Below are positions 47,698 to 50,606 of a DNA stretch of 64,000 nucleotides, piece by piece (the stretch's first letter is position 1; each line of letters opens with the position of its first letter). The DNA lies in assembly GCA_018105865.1 (NCBI GenBank), contig CM030870.1, positions 2,458,501 through 2,522,500 of the forward strand, in the 5' to 3' direction. The notes under the pieces were generated by a model. That model searched no databases and had not been told where the DNA came from. It saw nothing but the letters and a program-made list of their open reading frames with translations. Made by a program: the position numbers and the translations under genes. This stretch comes from Metaphire vulgaris (Eukaryota > Annelida > Clitellata > Crassiclitellata > Megascolecidae).

Positions 47698-48797
47698 TGG
47701 CTTTCTTTGTGTGGGAATATACTCCCCCAATAACTAGGTCATGAGCTGCACACAAGTTAAGAAACCTTTCAACAGAGCAGAGGTGGGCAAACATTTTCTT
47801 TAAAGGGCCACATCATATAACCTAATACTGCATTAGGTGAGCCGCACGCACAAAAAGCCTAAATGTTTGTGATTAAGATGTTGACATACACCATTATCAT
47901 AGGTAACTTTTAGTATCATCATCATCATGTGTCATCTTCAATCTGAAGGTTGACGGTCATGTATTGTCTCTATTTTGTTCTGTCCTCAGCAATCCTTTTT
48001 AGTCTTCTGTAGTTCTTTTCTTGTATGTGTTCCTTAATGTCCTCCAGCCATTCTCTTTGGGGTCTTCCTCTAGTCCTGTTTCCTTCATATCTTCCCTCTA
48101 AGAGGACTTTTGCTTGTTCTGTGCTTAAACCACACATTATGTGTCCAGCATACTGTGTTTTCCTGCTTATGATTTCTGTCAAGAGTTGTCTTTTTCTCCA
48201 ATTTTCTTTAGCACCTCTTCATTTGTTATTCTCTCTTGCCAGCTAATTTTCAGGATTCTTCTGAAGCACCACATTTCAAAGGCCTGTATTTTCTTTTTCA
48301 ACTGCTTTTAGTATAATTTGCTCCAATATTTAATAACTATTTCTAAGATTTTAGAATAAAGTGCCATGTTTCCATAAAATAATTTCAAACTTTTCCTAAA
48401 ATAATTTCAAATTATCTCACTTTTGCCGCCCATATGCATATTTCTAAATGATCTCACAGGCCACATGGAATCCGGTGGCAGCCTGCATGCGGCCCATGGA
48501 CCGTAGTTTGCCCATCCCTGCCTTAGAGAAAAGCTATGGTTAATATTTTGTTTCTGTTTTTATCCTTGGATTGTTTTGAACCAGCTTATTTATTTTGGCT
48601 AATGCTATTAAATAAGTTTGACCCAATTTTTACTGAAGCCACATTATTGTTGACCAGGAATAGAGATTTGTATTGTTATTTAATTTCAGTGTTTCTGTAT
48701 GTATACTTTAAAATTTAAGCTCTAAATATTTTTATGTTTTACTATAGTGAATTCTGTTGAAGAAGGATTTAAGGGAACTGGTCTAGTTGGAAGGTGA
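3432..48797 (+). CDS. USP48: USP48-like ubiquitin C-terminal hydrolase, C-terminal half (spliced, 7 exons seen)
   Basis: Spliced host gene; exons at 3432-3610, 26911-27032, 27232-27446, 31214-31381, 32192-32317, 37007-37052 and 48748-48797. The encoded pieces follow the order of the C-terminal half of vertebrate USP48: the end of a DUSP domain ([10 protein letters not shown]), an IWPQEWEIL block, a CQECC zinc-like motif, a basic RRSARKGR stretch, a ubiquitin-like domain and the terminal [12 protein letters not shown] followed by TGA. USP48 is a nuclear/cytoplasmic deubiquitinase; its catalytic Cys/His domain is N-terminal and so lies outside this window. Phases agree at every visible junction. 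One exon of a length divisible by three, expected to encode a CPHG-like motif after the DUSP domain, was not found between 3610 and 26911. Introns are filled with TEs. The family assignment rests on remembered similarity, not on a search. Confidence 0.88.
3771..3977 (-). mobile_element. CR1/L2-like LINE 3' end, (TTAA)n tail
   Basis: A 5'-truncated minus-strand copy. A TTAA repeat tail at 3771-3793 is followed by the family 3' terminus (reversed: GCGCTATATGAAATTGTC type) and by the reversed codons for the end of ORF2 (KGLPLETD on the opposite strand marks the conserved region). It abuts a plus-strand LINE end. Confidence 0.65.
3978..4490 (+). mobile_element. L2-like LINE 3' end
   Basis: Frames carry [16 protein letters not shown] and further stop-broken ORF2 tail sequence. 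The same sequence is found reversed at 59836-63600, including the 3' end gaataaacagctattgttg and ccatgagattttac. A roughly 50-base interruption lies near 4402-4450. Confidence 0.7.
4491..4865. other. AT-rich intron with a short perfect hairpin
   Basis: aagacgagt-agg-actcgtctt at about 4683-4703 is an inverted repeat with 9-bp arms, echoed imperfectly 40 bases on (gagacaagtcccactcgtct). The ttataatatatatgttacagtcaaa at 4794-4818 matches the terminus of the foldback at 37441-39036. No gene seen. Confidence 0.45.
6860..8163 (+). mobile_element. piggyBac-like element nested in the right arm of the foldback
   Basis: TTAA at 6856-6859 and 8164-8167. It starts CCTCTTAATGGGGTTCGCC and ends TTTAATTCCCCCTTTAATGG. 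It holds two tandem units of about 350 bases (about 7400-7720 and 7760-8060) plus a LINE tail at 7006-7328. Joining the sequence across one TTAA restores the arm of the foldback (gcagcagttaataaatgctatgg matches the complement of the left arm). Confidence 0.87.
7006..7328 (+). mobile_element. 5'-truncated CR1-like LINE 3' end inside the piggyBac-like element
   Basis: Target duplication tattgt at 7000-7005 and 7329-7334. A 65-codon ORF2 tail reads [18 protein letters not shown] and [18 protein letters not shown], followed by a 3' UTR and an AAAT-type tail. It forms the fourth level of the nest. Confidence 0.82.
8499..8669. mobile_element. MITE with telomere-like TTAGGG interior
   Basis: Inverted ends GGTACTTTC...TTATCCAGACCCCAGTGAAG match over about 35 bases on both strands. 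A 5-bp duplication AAATT sits at 8494-8498 and 8670-8674. Removing the element and one AAATT restores the LINE frame across the insertion ([18 protein letters not shown]). The core contains repeated ttagggttaggg-type units and their complement. Confidence 0.83.
9340..9575 (-). mobile_element. L2-like LINE 3' end, (ATT)n tail, inserted in the AT-rich LINE
   Basis: ATT tail at 9342-9362, then (reversed) the same 3' terminus as at 34549 and 47583 (atgtggcaactaatacagtg-like). It separates [11 protein letters not shown] from [13 protein letters not shown] of the host LINE. Confidence 0.7.
9856..10031. other. LINE 3' UTR or intron
   Basis: AT-rich and non-coding; probably the 3' end of the AT-rich LINE. 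No tail repeat is clear. Confidence 0.4.
10032..10208 (-). mobile_element. CR1-like LINE 3' end, (TTAG)n tail
   Basis: TTAG repeat at 10032-10052, the reversed 3' terminus (ctatagtgcaaaatacatgg), then the minus-strand ORF2 tail [20 protein letters not shown] and [10 protein letters not shown]. Truncated by the hAT-like end at 10209. Confidence 0.72.
10209..10330. mobile_element. One end of a hAT-like element
   Basis: The stretch cagtggcggctccaccgggg starts at the LINE breakpoint and resembles hAT termini (CAGTGGCGG). The opposite end was not found, so this may be a truncated copy. Confidence 0.4.
10331..11170. other. Intron, no feature recognised
   Basis: Several polypyrimidine-AG sites occur (for example before 10538), but no adjoining frame matches the missing USP48-like exon. 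Confidence 0.4.
11171..11814 (+). pseudogene. Possible heavily decayed LINE reverse transcriptase
   Basis: Frame 11208-11483 contains [17 protein letters not shown], which resembles the RT motif [13 protein letters not shown], and the next frame has [10 protein letters not shown], which could echo the catalytic YADD box. Beyond these two echoes I see no support. The overlapping 141-codon frame has no known domain. Confidence 0.35.
11815..12267. other. Intron with degenerate short repeats
   Basis: Phrases like ggcaatgacag..taaagcaacttga and cctatggtaaattccacag recur imperfectly at 12107-12250 and again at 14440-14500 on the other side of the LINE, so the LINE at 12268-14440 has split this repeat tract. 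Confidence 0.5.
12268..14440 (-). pseudogene. CR1/L2-like LINE ORF2 (SAAFDTVDH family), long copy
   Basis: Minus strand; the 3' end is at 12268 with a GAT-type tail and the complement of GCGCTATATAAATC. In order from high to low coordinate: linker with [39 protein letters not shown] motif [16 protein letters not shown], catalytic box [46 protein letters not shown] and the tail [18 protein letters not shown]. Frameshifts near 13320 (the GVPQGS motif is destroyed), 12960 and 13650 make it non-functional. No endonuclease domain is seen, so it is 5'-truncated. Confidence 0.9.
14570..15240 (+). pseudogene. [15 protein letters not shown] LINE, 3' half, plus strand
   Basis: Broken frames spell [18 protein letters not shown] sequence, then [40 protein letters not shown] and [18 protein letters not shown]. 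It runs without a gap into the tandem array at 15031-15875, whose first unit is its own 3' end. Confidence 0.8.
15031..15875 (+). repeat. Three tandem copies of a LINE 3' end (about 280 bases each)
   Basis: Units begin at 15031, 15311 and 15591 with g(t)t(c/g)gg(a/g)a(t/a)cagctatgttc-like sequence. Each contains cgaggaaaccctcttctttg, cacatctgtggaacctttcc, aaccctaggtctat and atgtaaaatgctctcaac. Spacing is 280, 280 and about 285 bases. The unit encodes the last codons of LINE ORF2 and its 3' UTR. Confidence 0.88.
15876..16820 (-). pseudogene. RTE-like LINE, C-terminal RT part, minus strand
   Basis: High to low: [20 protein letters not shown], the catalytic box [44 protein letters not shown] and [19 protein letters not shown]. 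It is interrupted by a small LINE insertion at 16193-16442 with a 12-bp duplication. The VYLGG/ADD pattern is typical of RTE-clade LINEs. Confidence 0.82.
16193..16442 (+). mobile_element. 250-base LINE 3' end inserted in an RTE-like LINE, (GAAT)n tail
   Basis: Exact 12-bp target duplication gtgttacattca at 16181-16192 and 16443-16454. The tail is gaatgaatgaatga. The end of ORF2 reads [15 protein letters not shown]. The length of the duplication and the microsatellite tail fit target-primed reverse transcription. Confidence 0.88.
16821..16950. other. Short spacer, no feature recognised
   Basis: Non-coding DNA between two RTE-like LINE fragments. Confidence 0.4.
16951..17790 (+). pseudogene. 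RTE-like LINE 3' part, plus strand (family shared with 45.4 and 49.3 kb)
   Basis: The frame at 17026-17406 reads [35 protein letters not shown] and [18 protein letters not shown]. After a frameshift near 17380 come [19 protein letters not shown] and [15 protein letters not shown], then [18 protein letters not shown]. This is the C-terminal region of RTE/BovB-type ORF2. The catalytic box is degenerate (aatgtgctggttat in place of a YADD codon run). Confidence 0.85.
17791..18240. repeat. Degenerate GCTGCTCAAATATGC repeat tract, with a small TIR element inside
   Basis: The phrase tgctgctcaaa(a)tat(g/t)c recurs at about 17810, 17867, 17889, 18111 and 18165. At 17914-18101 an element with inverted ends CATGGGTGTC and GACACCCATG interrupts it; both of its ends carry cc(c)tgggaaaa-like sequence. 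No coding potential. Confidence 0.5.
18271..19660 (-). pseudogene. [15 protein letters not shown] LINE, minus strand, (ATTT)n tail
   Basis: The tail at 18271-18306 (tttatttatttctttattt) is followed by the complement of the GCGCTATATAAATTGTC 3' end. The frame 18744-19655 (303 codons) holds [55 protein letters not shown], the catalytic box NYADDGQIY and [19 protein letters not shown]. The 3' part below 18744 is broken by frameshifts. The same 3' end is seen at 57018-57441. Confidence 0.9.
19661..19756. other. Spacer between LINE and hAT element
   Basis: Short non-coding spacer; nothing recognised. Confidence 0.3.
19757..21002 (-). mobile_element. hAT element with a decayed transposase C-terminus
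   Basis: Ends CAGTGTTG on both strands. Flanking 8-mers ccgacagg and ccgacgga share six of eight bases. Both ends hold dense gtaactagttacagttac repeats. It encodes a transposase remnant on the minus strand (20357-20698), listed separately. Confidence 0.85.
20357..20698 (-). pseudogene. hAT transposase C-terminal fragment
   Basis: The 113-codon frame ends with [18 protein letters not shown] and APVECLFS, matching the hAT C-terminal dimerisation motif ([17 protein letters not shown]). Known function: DNA-binding dimerisation for cut-and-paste transposition. A frameshift or stop just after ECLFS and the absence of the upstream RNase H-like catalytic part show it is inactive. Downstream on the same strand [11 protein letters not shown] may continue the original terminal helix. 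Confidence 0.85.
21003..21490. other. Intron, no feature recognised
   Basis: AT-rich DNA between a hAT element and a LINE. No frame or motif fits the missing USP48-like exon. Confidence 0.4.
21491..23635 (+). pseudogene. [15 protein letters not shown] LINE, plus strand, with a Tigger-like MITE inside
   Basis: Pieces in order: [19 protein letters not shown] linker (21534), [20 protein letters not shown], decayed [16 protein letters not shown] (about 21855), NNQFTT joined across the MITE to YLIRNGL, RT motif [33 protein letters not shown], the box VYTDDAQIL (Tyr-Thr-Asp-Asp, an altered catalytic box) and a stop-broken 3' part. The 3' end at 23577-23630 reads gcgctatataaattgtcaga with an ATA tail. 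Confidence 0.87.
22090..22275. mobile_element. Tigger/pogo-like MITE with TA duplication
   Basis: Ends CAGTGAAACCCGCTTAAT and, reversed, CAGTGGATCCCACTTAAT. TA flanks both sides (22088-22089, 22276-22277). Removal leaves act-acc-tac-ctc, which restores the LINE codons for TTYL. The Tc1/mariner superfamily is implied by the TA duplication and CAGTGGA-type ends. The ends repeat the phrase tatgcgattaag inside. Confidence 0.88.
23640..24240 (+). pseudogene. L2-like LINE 3' end, (ACT)n tail
   Basis: Stop-broken frames read [19 protein letters not shown] and, further on, [15 protein letters not shown] sequence from cacccaggctctggaactctctgcc. The ACT tail is at 24199-24222. This is a different subfamily from the [13 protein letters not shown] immediately upstream. 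Confidence 0.7.
24545..26680 (-). pseudogene. RTE/BovB-like LINE ORF2, near-complete reverse transcriptase
   Basis: Minus strand. High to low: linker and coiled region (26669-25830) with [18 protein letters not shown] and [20 protein letters not shown] (25821-25489) with [19 protein letters not shown] and [18 protein letters not shown]; catalytic box [18 protein letters not shown] near 25320-25370; and the C-terminal part (25157-24558) with [38 protein letters not shown] and [19 protein letters not shown]. Only two or three frame breaks (near 25825 and 25480) separate the segments, so this is one of the best-preserved LINEs here. The upstream endonuclease is missing. Confidence 0.9.
26681..26910. 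other. Intron before a USP48-like exon
   Basis: AT-rich, with the polypyrimidine tract and acceptor of the exon at 26911. No other feature. Confidence 0.5.
26911..27032 (+). CDS. USP48: USP48-like exon: IWPQEW segment
   Basis: Acceptor ttctcttatag, donor CCAG|GTCTGT. The first base completes a codon and the last base starts one, which the next exon completes to GAT. The peptide [19 protein letters not shown] resembles the USP48 stretch that follows the last DUSP domain. It sits 230 bases downstream of a minus-strand RTE-like LINE. Confidence 0.87.
27232..27446 (+). CDS. USP48: USP48-like exon: CQECC motif and acidic linker
   Basis: Acceptor ctttaatttag. The peptide begins (D)[17 protein letters not shown] and runs into a Ser- and Asp-rich linker ending [11 protein letters not shown]. 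Two donors are possible (GTTGGT at 27447 and GTTATA at 27451). The first is chosen because it leaves phase 0, as the next exon needs. A LINE begins only about 85 bases downstream, close to the splice site. Confidence 0.82.
27530..29772 (+). pseudogene. [15 protein letters not shown] LINE, plus strand, longest ORF in the window
   Basis: Starts about 85 bases after a USP48-like exon. Linker frame with [19 protein letters not shown] and [17 protein letters not shown]. After a frameshift near 28110-28160 the 530-codon frame (27902-29494) gives [54 protein letters not shown], then [11 protein letters not shown], where the catalytic YADD has become YAVD, then [19 protein letters not shown] and [16 protein letters not shown]. 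The 3' end gcgctctataaattgtctta carries a TAA tail (29752-29771). The altered active site predicts no activity. Confidence 0.92.
29773..30110. other. Intron, no feature recognised
   Basis: AT-rich with no recognised feature. Confidence 0.4.
30115..30427 (-). mobile_element. tRNA-derived SINE
   Basis: On the minus strand, an A box tggttagcacacagg (30394-30408) lies about 30 bases before a B box ggttcaactccc (30361-30372), the internal RNA polymerase III promoter of a tRNA-like head. The body below runs to about 30115. It is not a functional tRNA: acceptor stem pairing is absent. Confidence 0.72.
30450..30575 (+). pseudogene. RTE-like LINE fragment
   Basis: Codons read [20 protein letters not shown], which matches [16 protein letters not shown] in the minus-strand RTE-like LINE at 33186-33895. 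Stop codons follow. Confidence 0.65.
30576..30860. other. Intron, no feature recognised
   Basis: No gene or repeat recognised. Confidence 0.35.
30890..31021 (-). mobile_element. Second tRNA-derived SINE (Leu-like head)
   Basis: On the minus strand: gatggcagagtgagttaggc (A box region) and gggttcaagcccc (B box), then gcgcccctagtggctttcac. Related non-tRNA sequence (ttaaagtgg...tgtgtga..accact) appears near 53080-53120. The Leu-like tRNA head and the B box support a SINE. Confidence 0.65.
31214..31381 (+). CDS. USP48: USP48-like exon: basic linker and start of ubiquitin-like domain
   Basis: Acceptor attggatgctag, donor AAG|GTTAAT; exactly 56 codons, phase 0 to 0. The peptide begins [11 protein letters not shown], has a basic run IRRSARKGR, and ends with [14 protein letters not shown], the first strand and helix of the C-terminal ubiquitin-like fold. 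Confidence 0.86.
31485..31580. repeat. GC-rich GCGAGCTTCGCTCG palindromic stretch
   Basis: gcgagcttcgctcg is repeated in direct and near-palindromic form between 31494 and 31555, next to the CCAAT minisatellite. Confidence 0.7.
31581..31727. repeat. Minisatellite with a CCAAT box in every unit
   Basis: Six units of roughly 20-26 bases built on accaatcagaacgctc, alternating with cacccagcca, gaaggtaa, cacacagcca and aaaaagcca spacers. It lies in the intron between the two exons of the ubiquitin-like domain. Confidence 0.85.
31740..32190. other. Intron, no feature recognised
   Basis: AT-rich DNA up to the acceptor of the exon at 32192. Confidence 0.45.
32192..32317 (+). CDS. USP48: USP48-like exon: core of ubiquitin-like domain
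   Basis: Acceptor ctgctttgtag, donor CAG|GTGATT; 42 codons, phase 0 to 0. The peptide includes [20 protein letters not shown] and [17 protein letters not shown], matching the ubiquitin-like pattern in which a DG...L turn is followed by a TLG..GV.P.S strand. Confidence 0.9.
32854..32916. other. Short hairpin with 28-bp arms
   Basis: tgtacaagaagactgacatg... pairs with ...catgccagttttcttgtaca around the loop tctttc, with about three mismatches. It could be a tiny palindromic MITE or, less likely, a small-RNA precursor. Confidence 0.6.
32990..33185 (+). pseudogene. LINE ORF2 N-terminal endonuclease fragment
   Basis: The frame reads [20 protein letters not shown], matching the first motif of the APE-type LINE endonuclease (LLN.RS..NK). 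It is cut off by the adjoining minus-strand RTE-like LINE. Confidence 0.7.
33186..33895 (-). pseudogene. RTE-like LINE C-terminal part, minus strand
   Basis: Two frames: 33890-33492 with [40 protein letters not shown] and [17 protein letters not shown]; then 33425-33186 with [19 protein letters not shown] and [17 protein letters not shown]. One frameshift near 33480. The plus-strand fragment at the very end of the window (63937-64000) is from the same family. Confidence 0.87.
34040..34332 (+). mobile_element. Truncated piggyBac-like element
   Basis: A TTAA at 34036-34039 is followed by CCTCTTGACTGGGTTCGCCG, then one internal unit with a short duplicated phrase (taggctgtagagcctaaaa) and ctatgtagcctgaaatg. 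The right end is missing. Confidence 0.75.
34549..35440 (-). pseudogene. L2-like LINE, minus strand, (ATT)n tail
   Basis: ATT tail at 34549-34571, 3' end with gtggcaactaatacagtg. RT frame 35433-35164 has the catalytic box [16 protein letters not shown] and the next frame [17 protein letters not shown]. 5'-truncated in the RT domain. Confidence 0.82.
35684..36868. mobile_element. hAT element, non-autonomous (CAGGGGTGCACAACC ends)
   Basis: Exact 8-bp duplication ccttaggt at 35676-35683 and 36869-36876. Ends CAGGGGTGCACAACC and, reversed, CAGGGGTGCACAACCCGAGG. The subterminal ggccggatcggcccg motif is shared with the element at 50607-51602. No frame of note inside. Confidence 0.9.
37007..37052 (+). 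CDS. USP48: USP48-like short exon (46 bases)
   Basis: Acceptor aattttcag, donor CCAG|GTAGTA. It encodes [15 protein letters not shown] and leaves one base that pairs with two bases of the last exon. The ADEP start matches the stretch just after the ubiquitin-like domain in USP48. The following intron is about 11.7 kb. Confidence 0.85.
37441..39036. mobile_element. Long foldback element with nested palindromes
   Basis: Arms begin ATGTTACAGTCAAAGTGTGA on both strands and match inward over about 550 bases or more (for example caagaatagtcgttgcctat at about 38032 and its complement at about 38540). Inside each arm are smaller palindromes such as aggcaatg...cattgcct and aggcattgtttaacaatgcc. A TA microsatellite lies at the right border. 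No frame. Confidence 0.82.
39350..39560. mobile_element. Copy of the GGGCCATC-type repeat (partial)
   Basis: ctgtccataaatgatgtcac, then tttgtgacgatgtgtgacaa, then gtgacatcacataatgctaa match the two ends of the element at 1156-2660. Boundaries are unclear. Confidence 0.55.
39600..40090 (-). pseudogene. [15 protein letters not shown] LINE RT fragment, minus strand
   Basis: The frame 40055-39783 reads [34 protein letters not shown] sequence and [15 protein letters not shown]. Below 39780 the phrase [11 protein letters not shown] replaces HAYADD..Y, so the catalytic box is destroyed. Confidence 0.85.
40240..41170. mobile_element. Foldback element with GATTGACCA tandem repeats in its arms
   Basis: The left arm (about 40249-40411) has ggactattgaccacagg and several 16-base units containing gattgaccac, then gccgtgagtatcaggctt. 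The right arm (about 40988-41163) is its reverse complement, ending ggtcaatagtcc. The arms also share atgcatgcatgcatgca. The centre holds AT microsatellites and a LINE tail (40590-40865). Confidence 0.83.
40590..40865 (+). mobile_element. LINE 3' end inside the foldback, (GAAT)n tail
   Basis: The tail end of ORF2 in broken frames ([24 protein letters not shown], from gtggaattctcttcctgatcatacggctg), 3' end gttaaagcgcttttg, tail gaatgaatgaatgaatga at 40845-40863. Flanked on both sides by TA repeats. Confidence 0.75.
41180..41345 (+). mobile_element. Possible LINE 3' fragment
   Basis: Codons around 41250-41330 ([19 protein letters not shown]) resemble the [19 protein letters not shown] region of the LINE tail. 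Weak match. Confidence 0.35.
41560..42170 (+). mobile_element. Unusual body joined to a LINE 3' end
   Basis: The last 60 bases (caaagcacttttgattttgg to cgctatataaattgtcctgg) match the common LINE 3' terminus, but the 500 bases before it show no ORF2 sequence. It could be a non-autonomous LINE derivative or a LINE 5' UTR/3' UTR deletion copy. Confidence 0.5.
42430..42632 (+). mobile_element. LINE 3' end, (AATACATA)-like tail
   Basis: caaagcaccttgactttggc, ggtgctatagaggttgtctt and aataaatacatac form the common 3' terminus. The upstream 100 bases are not clearly coding. Confidence 0.55.
42755..43060. repeat. CA-rich low-complexity tract
   Basis: Irregular acacac/acatacat-rich sequence. Frames across it are Thr/His-rich by composition only. 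Confidence 0.8.
43270..43780 (-). pseudogene. CR1-like LINE 3' part, minus strand
   Basis: Reading the minus strand: [15 protein letters not shown] and [11 protein letters not shown] (matching ATKMIKIS of the copy at 53413), then [20 protein letters not shown]. An insertion of about 130 bases (43500-43630), possibly another LINE 3' end, separates the two. Confidence 0.72.
43781..44045. other. AT-rich intron, no feature recognised
   Basis: No gene or repeat recognised. Confidence 0.4.
44050..45590 (+). pseudogene. RTE-like LINE, interrupted by a piggyBac-like element and internally deleted
   Basis: The left piece (44050-44196) ends ...SANVNIGPV in frame. The right piece (from 45229) continues [19 protein letters not shown], the typical pre-RT linker, across a single TTAA. 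Near 45400 it jumps to [20 protein letters not shown], so most of the RT domain is deleted while the catalytic YADD remains. The same family is at 16951-17790. Confidence 0.82.
44197..45228 (+). mobile_element. piggyBac-like non-autonomous element, complete
   Basis: TTAA at 44193-44196 and 45229-45232. Ends CCTCTTCCAGGGGTTTGCC and, reversed, CCTTTTAGAGGGGAAATT. Two tandem units of about 340 bases (about 44440-44760 and 44800-45140). This is the cleanest copy of the family. Confidence 0.9.
45591..45785. other. Spacer, no feature recognised
   Basis: Non-coding DNA between two RTE-like LINEs in opposite orientation. Confidence 0.35.
46401..46858. mobile_element. hAT-like element in the RTE-like LINE
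   Basis: Ends CAGTGCCGGCGCGTGGGGCC and, reversed, CAGAGCCAGCGCATGAC; ggggccca-type stretches near both ends. The flanking 8-mers do not match, so the target duplication has decayed or a flank was lost; LINE codons lie on both sides. Confidence 0.72.
47583..47697 (+). mobile_element. LINE 3' end with a long (AAT)n tail
   Basis: About 55 bases of the 3' terminus (tgtgtccacgcagtcactgt) followed by an AAT run of nearly 60 bases (47640-47696). It splits the endonuclease codons KKAT / ATWISP of the host LINE. Confidence 0.82.
47778..48520. mobile_element. hAT element (CAGAGGTGGGCAAAC ends) with nested RTE-like LINE tail
   Basis: Ends CAGAGGTGGGCAAACATTTT and, reversed, CAGGGATGGGCAAACTACGG. Flanking 8-mers caacagag and ccttagag share five of eight bases. 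Subterminal ggccaca/ggcccat motifs are typical of this hAT type. A minus-strand LINE end lies inside. Confidence 0.78.
47915..48305 (-). pseudogene. RTE-like LINE 3' end nested in a hAT element
   Basis: The frame 48182-47970 reads [20 protein letters not shown] and [20 protein letters not shown], the usual C-terminal zinc-knuckle-free RTE tail. The 3' tail is atcatcatcat at about 47919-47929. Confidence 0.8.
48748..48797 (+). CDS. USP48: USP48-like last coding exon and stop codon
   Basis: Acceptor tgttttactatag. It encodes [16 protein letters not shown] and then TGA. The EEGFKGTGL tail is a hallmark of the extreme C-terminus of USP48. The 3' UTR follows directly. No AATAAA is seen in the next 350 bases, but an ATTAAA lies at 48856-48861. 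Confidence 0.88.
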
Positions 48798-49115
48798 AAA
48801 AGACACTTGTGGTTCTCACAAATTTAGTTGAATTACATTGTTTTTGAAAAAAGTTATTAAATGCCTGCTTCATGGAACTGATATTGTATGAAAATACAGA
48901 ACAGACTAACCCGTCTACTGACTGCAGATAAAAATCATTTCACTTGACTTTATTAATTAAGCAATGAGTTGCACTGTACACAGCTGAATAATTTTGCAAT
49001 TGTTTTTGCACATTATGGTCTTGTGTTTGCATATTACGGTGTAGTGTCAACTTGGTTTATGTTGCTAACATGCTATGCATCATGCGCCTTGCAACTTAAA
49101 ATGAAGGCTGCAACT
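48798..49115 (+). other. Putative 3' UTR and downstream DNA of the USP48-like gene
   Basis: Follows the stop codon. ATTAAA at 48856-48861 is the only poly(A)-signal-like hexamer nearby. No further gene seen. Confidence 0.45.
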
Positions 49116-49540
49116 CAGTGGTGTAGCGACGGGGGTCAGGGAGGGCAACTGGTGCTAAGGTAGGGTGCCAAAATCTATCTCTCCCAGAATAAAATTAGGG
49201 TGATCTTTTACCACAGTTGAATACACCATTGAGAATTTAAGTTGCCTCAATTTCATAAAATCCTGACATGAAAGAAAGGTCATTGCCCATTTAACTTAGA
49301 CGGAAGACACCAAATGACTTAAAAGAAATAGCAAAGACAGAGAACTTTGGAGAGATGTCATGGAGAAGTCGATAGCTGGATAAAGCTGAAGGACGAAGAC
49401 ATGACCTAACCTGACACGAGGACTATGTAACTTAATTAAGCGACATAGGCCTACTGTAGCTGATATTTTTAGAAGTTGAGGGCGCTATCAGTAGGGCTAC
49501 TTTTTCCTCCGGGCGCTAGACACCTTCACTACCCCCACTG
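49116..49540. mobile_element. Possible hAT-like element with an RTE-like LINE end inside
   Basis: Ends CAGTGGTGTAGCGACGG and, reversed, CAGTGGGGGTAGTGAAGG are similar, but flanking 8-mers do not match. At 49293-49415 the 3' end of the RTE-like family of 17.7 kb recurs (cggaagacaccaaatgactt, ggagagatgtcatggagaag). Confidence 0.45.
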
Positions 49541-50606
49541 GCTACCAATAAGCAATGGGAATTTAAAATCGAAATTTTACATATAGGCCTATCTAACATG
49601 CTGATTGTAGGCTACTACACCAAAAGAATATTCTTACCAAGAAGTTGCAAGAACCTTGCAGCTAACCTAACCGCAATTGCTAACATAAACCGTCTTATAC
49701 TGCTTCTACAGTGCCTCAAACCAGCGGTTCCCAAACTGTGGTCCGCGGACCGAAGGGGGTCCGCGAGAGCCTCCCAAAATAATTATTTAGTAGCACTTCA
49801 TAGTTTTAGCATTGGCAGTCTGTGTTCTCAAATTCTGTGTGCCGGTCGAACCACCAACAACAATAATAATTAATATAAATCATAAGATATAATATACTAA
49901 AGTCACATAATAATATCTAGATATAGGCATACACCGCCAGCCGGAGTATAATATTGGTGGTGAAAGGGGAAAATCCAAGGATGTCTCGGGAGAGCGTGCG
50001 AGAGGGCCCAGCAGATGACATAAGTTTATTTTATTGAAGGTCCTTATTGAAAACGCTATTTATAACATATTTTGTTTCATTACAGAAATATTTCGCTCCG
50101 TACTTATGCTTAGTCAGTTACCAGCCGCCTGGCCTTGGAGAAATAAAGAAGAAATTAAAGGCGTGCTAGTACTTTCTTCTCATATAATTCTGACACAAAT
50201 TCCCCTGGCCGCCACCAGACCACCTAGAGCTGCATCTATCAATCATAAGCAAAGACCAACAATAAAAACACATAAAAACAAATAAAATCCTCGTATGATT
50301 TTAGTCTCTTAGCCATATTAGATATAAGTAAACAAAAATGAGAACGAAGTATAGATCGAGACTTTTCGTTGAAATTGACTTGCGTGCGTGCGTACTTGTC
50401 AAAATACAATAAAGAATTGACAGTGTGTGCAAAAAAGCAAGCACATCCATCTCATTAATAGTAATTATACGTAAGAGAATTTGACGAAGTAACTGATTCT
50501 GGAAATAAATAAGCGTGTTCAATATATATGTAATGTAACAACGTTTATTGTGTTTAATTGTAGACCTATATTATGATTGTCCGCATCGTAGTATGTTGTC
50601 TTAGAG

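Larger units (their letters stand above)
45789..47777 (-). pseudogene. RTE-like LINE from endonuclease to RT, minus strand
   Basis: High to low: endonuclease end ([20 protein letters not shown], then [20 protein letters not shown] and [20 protein letters not shown] with the conserved SDHHLV motif), linker ([20 protein letters not shown], then [13 protein letters not shown]), and RT start ([20 protein letters not shown]). It is cut by a plus-strand LINE tail (47583-47697) and by a hAT-like element (46401-46858). Stops are frequent. Confidence 0.87.

Noticed and set aside
49116..49540. Confident hAT call
   Set aside because: The termini look alike but flanking 8-mers do not match, so it is kept only as a low-confidence feature.
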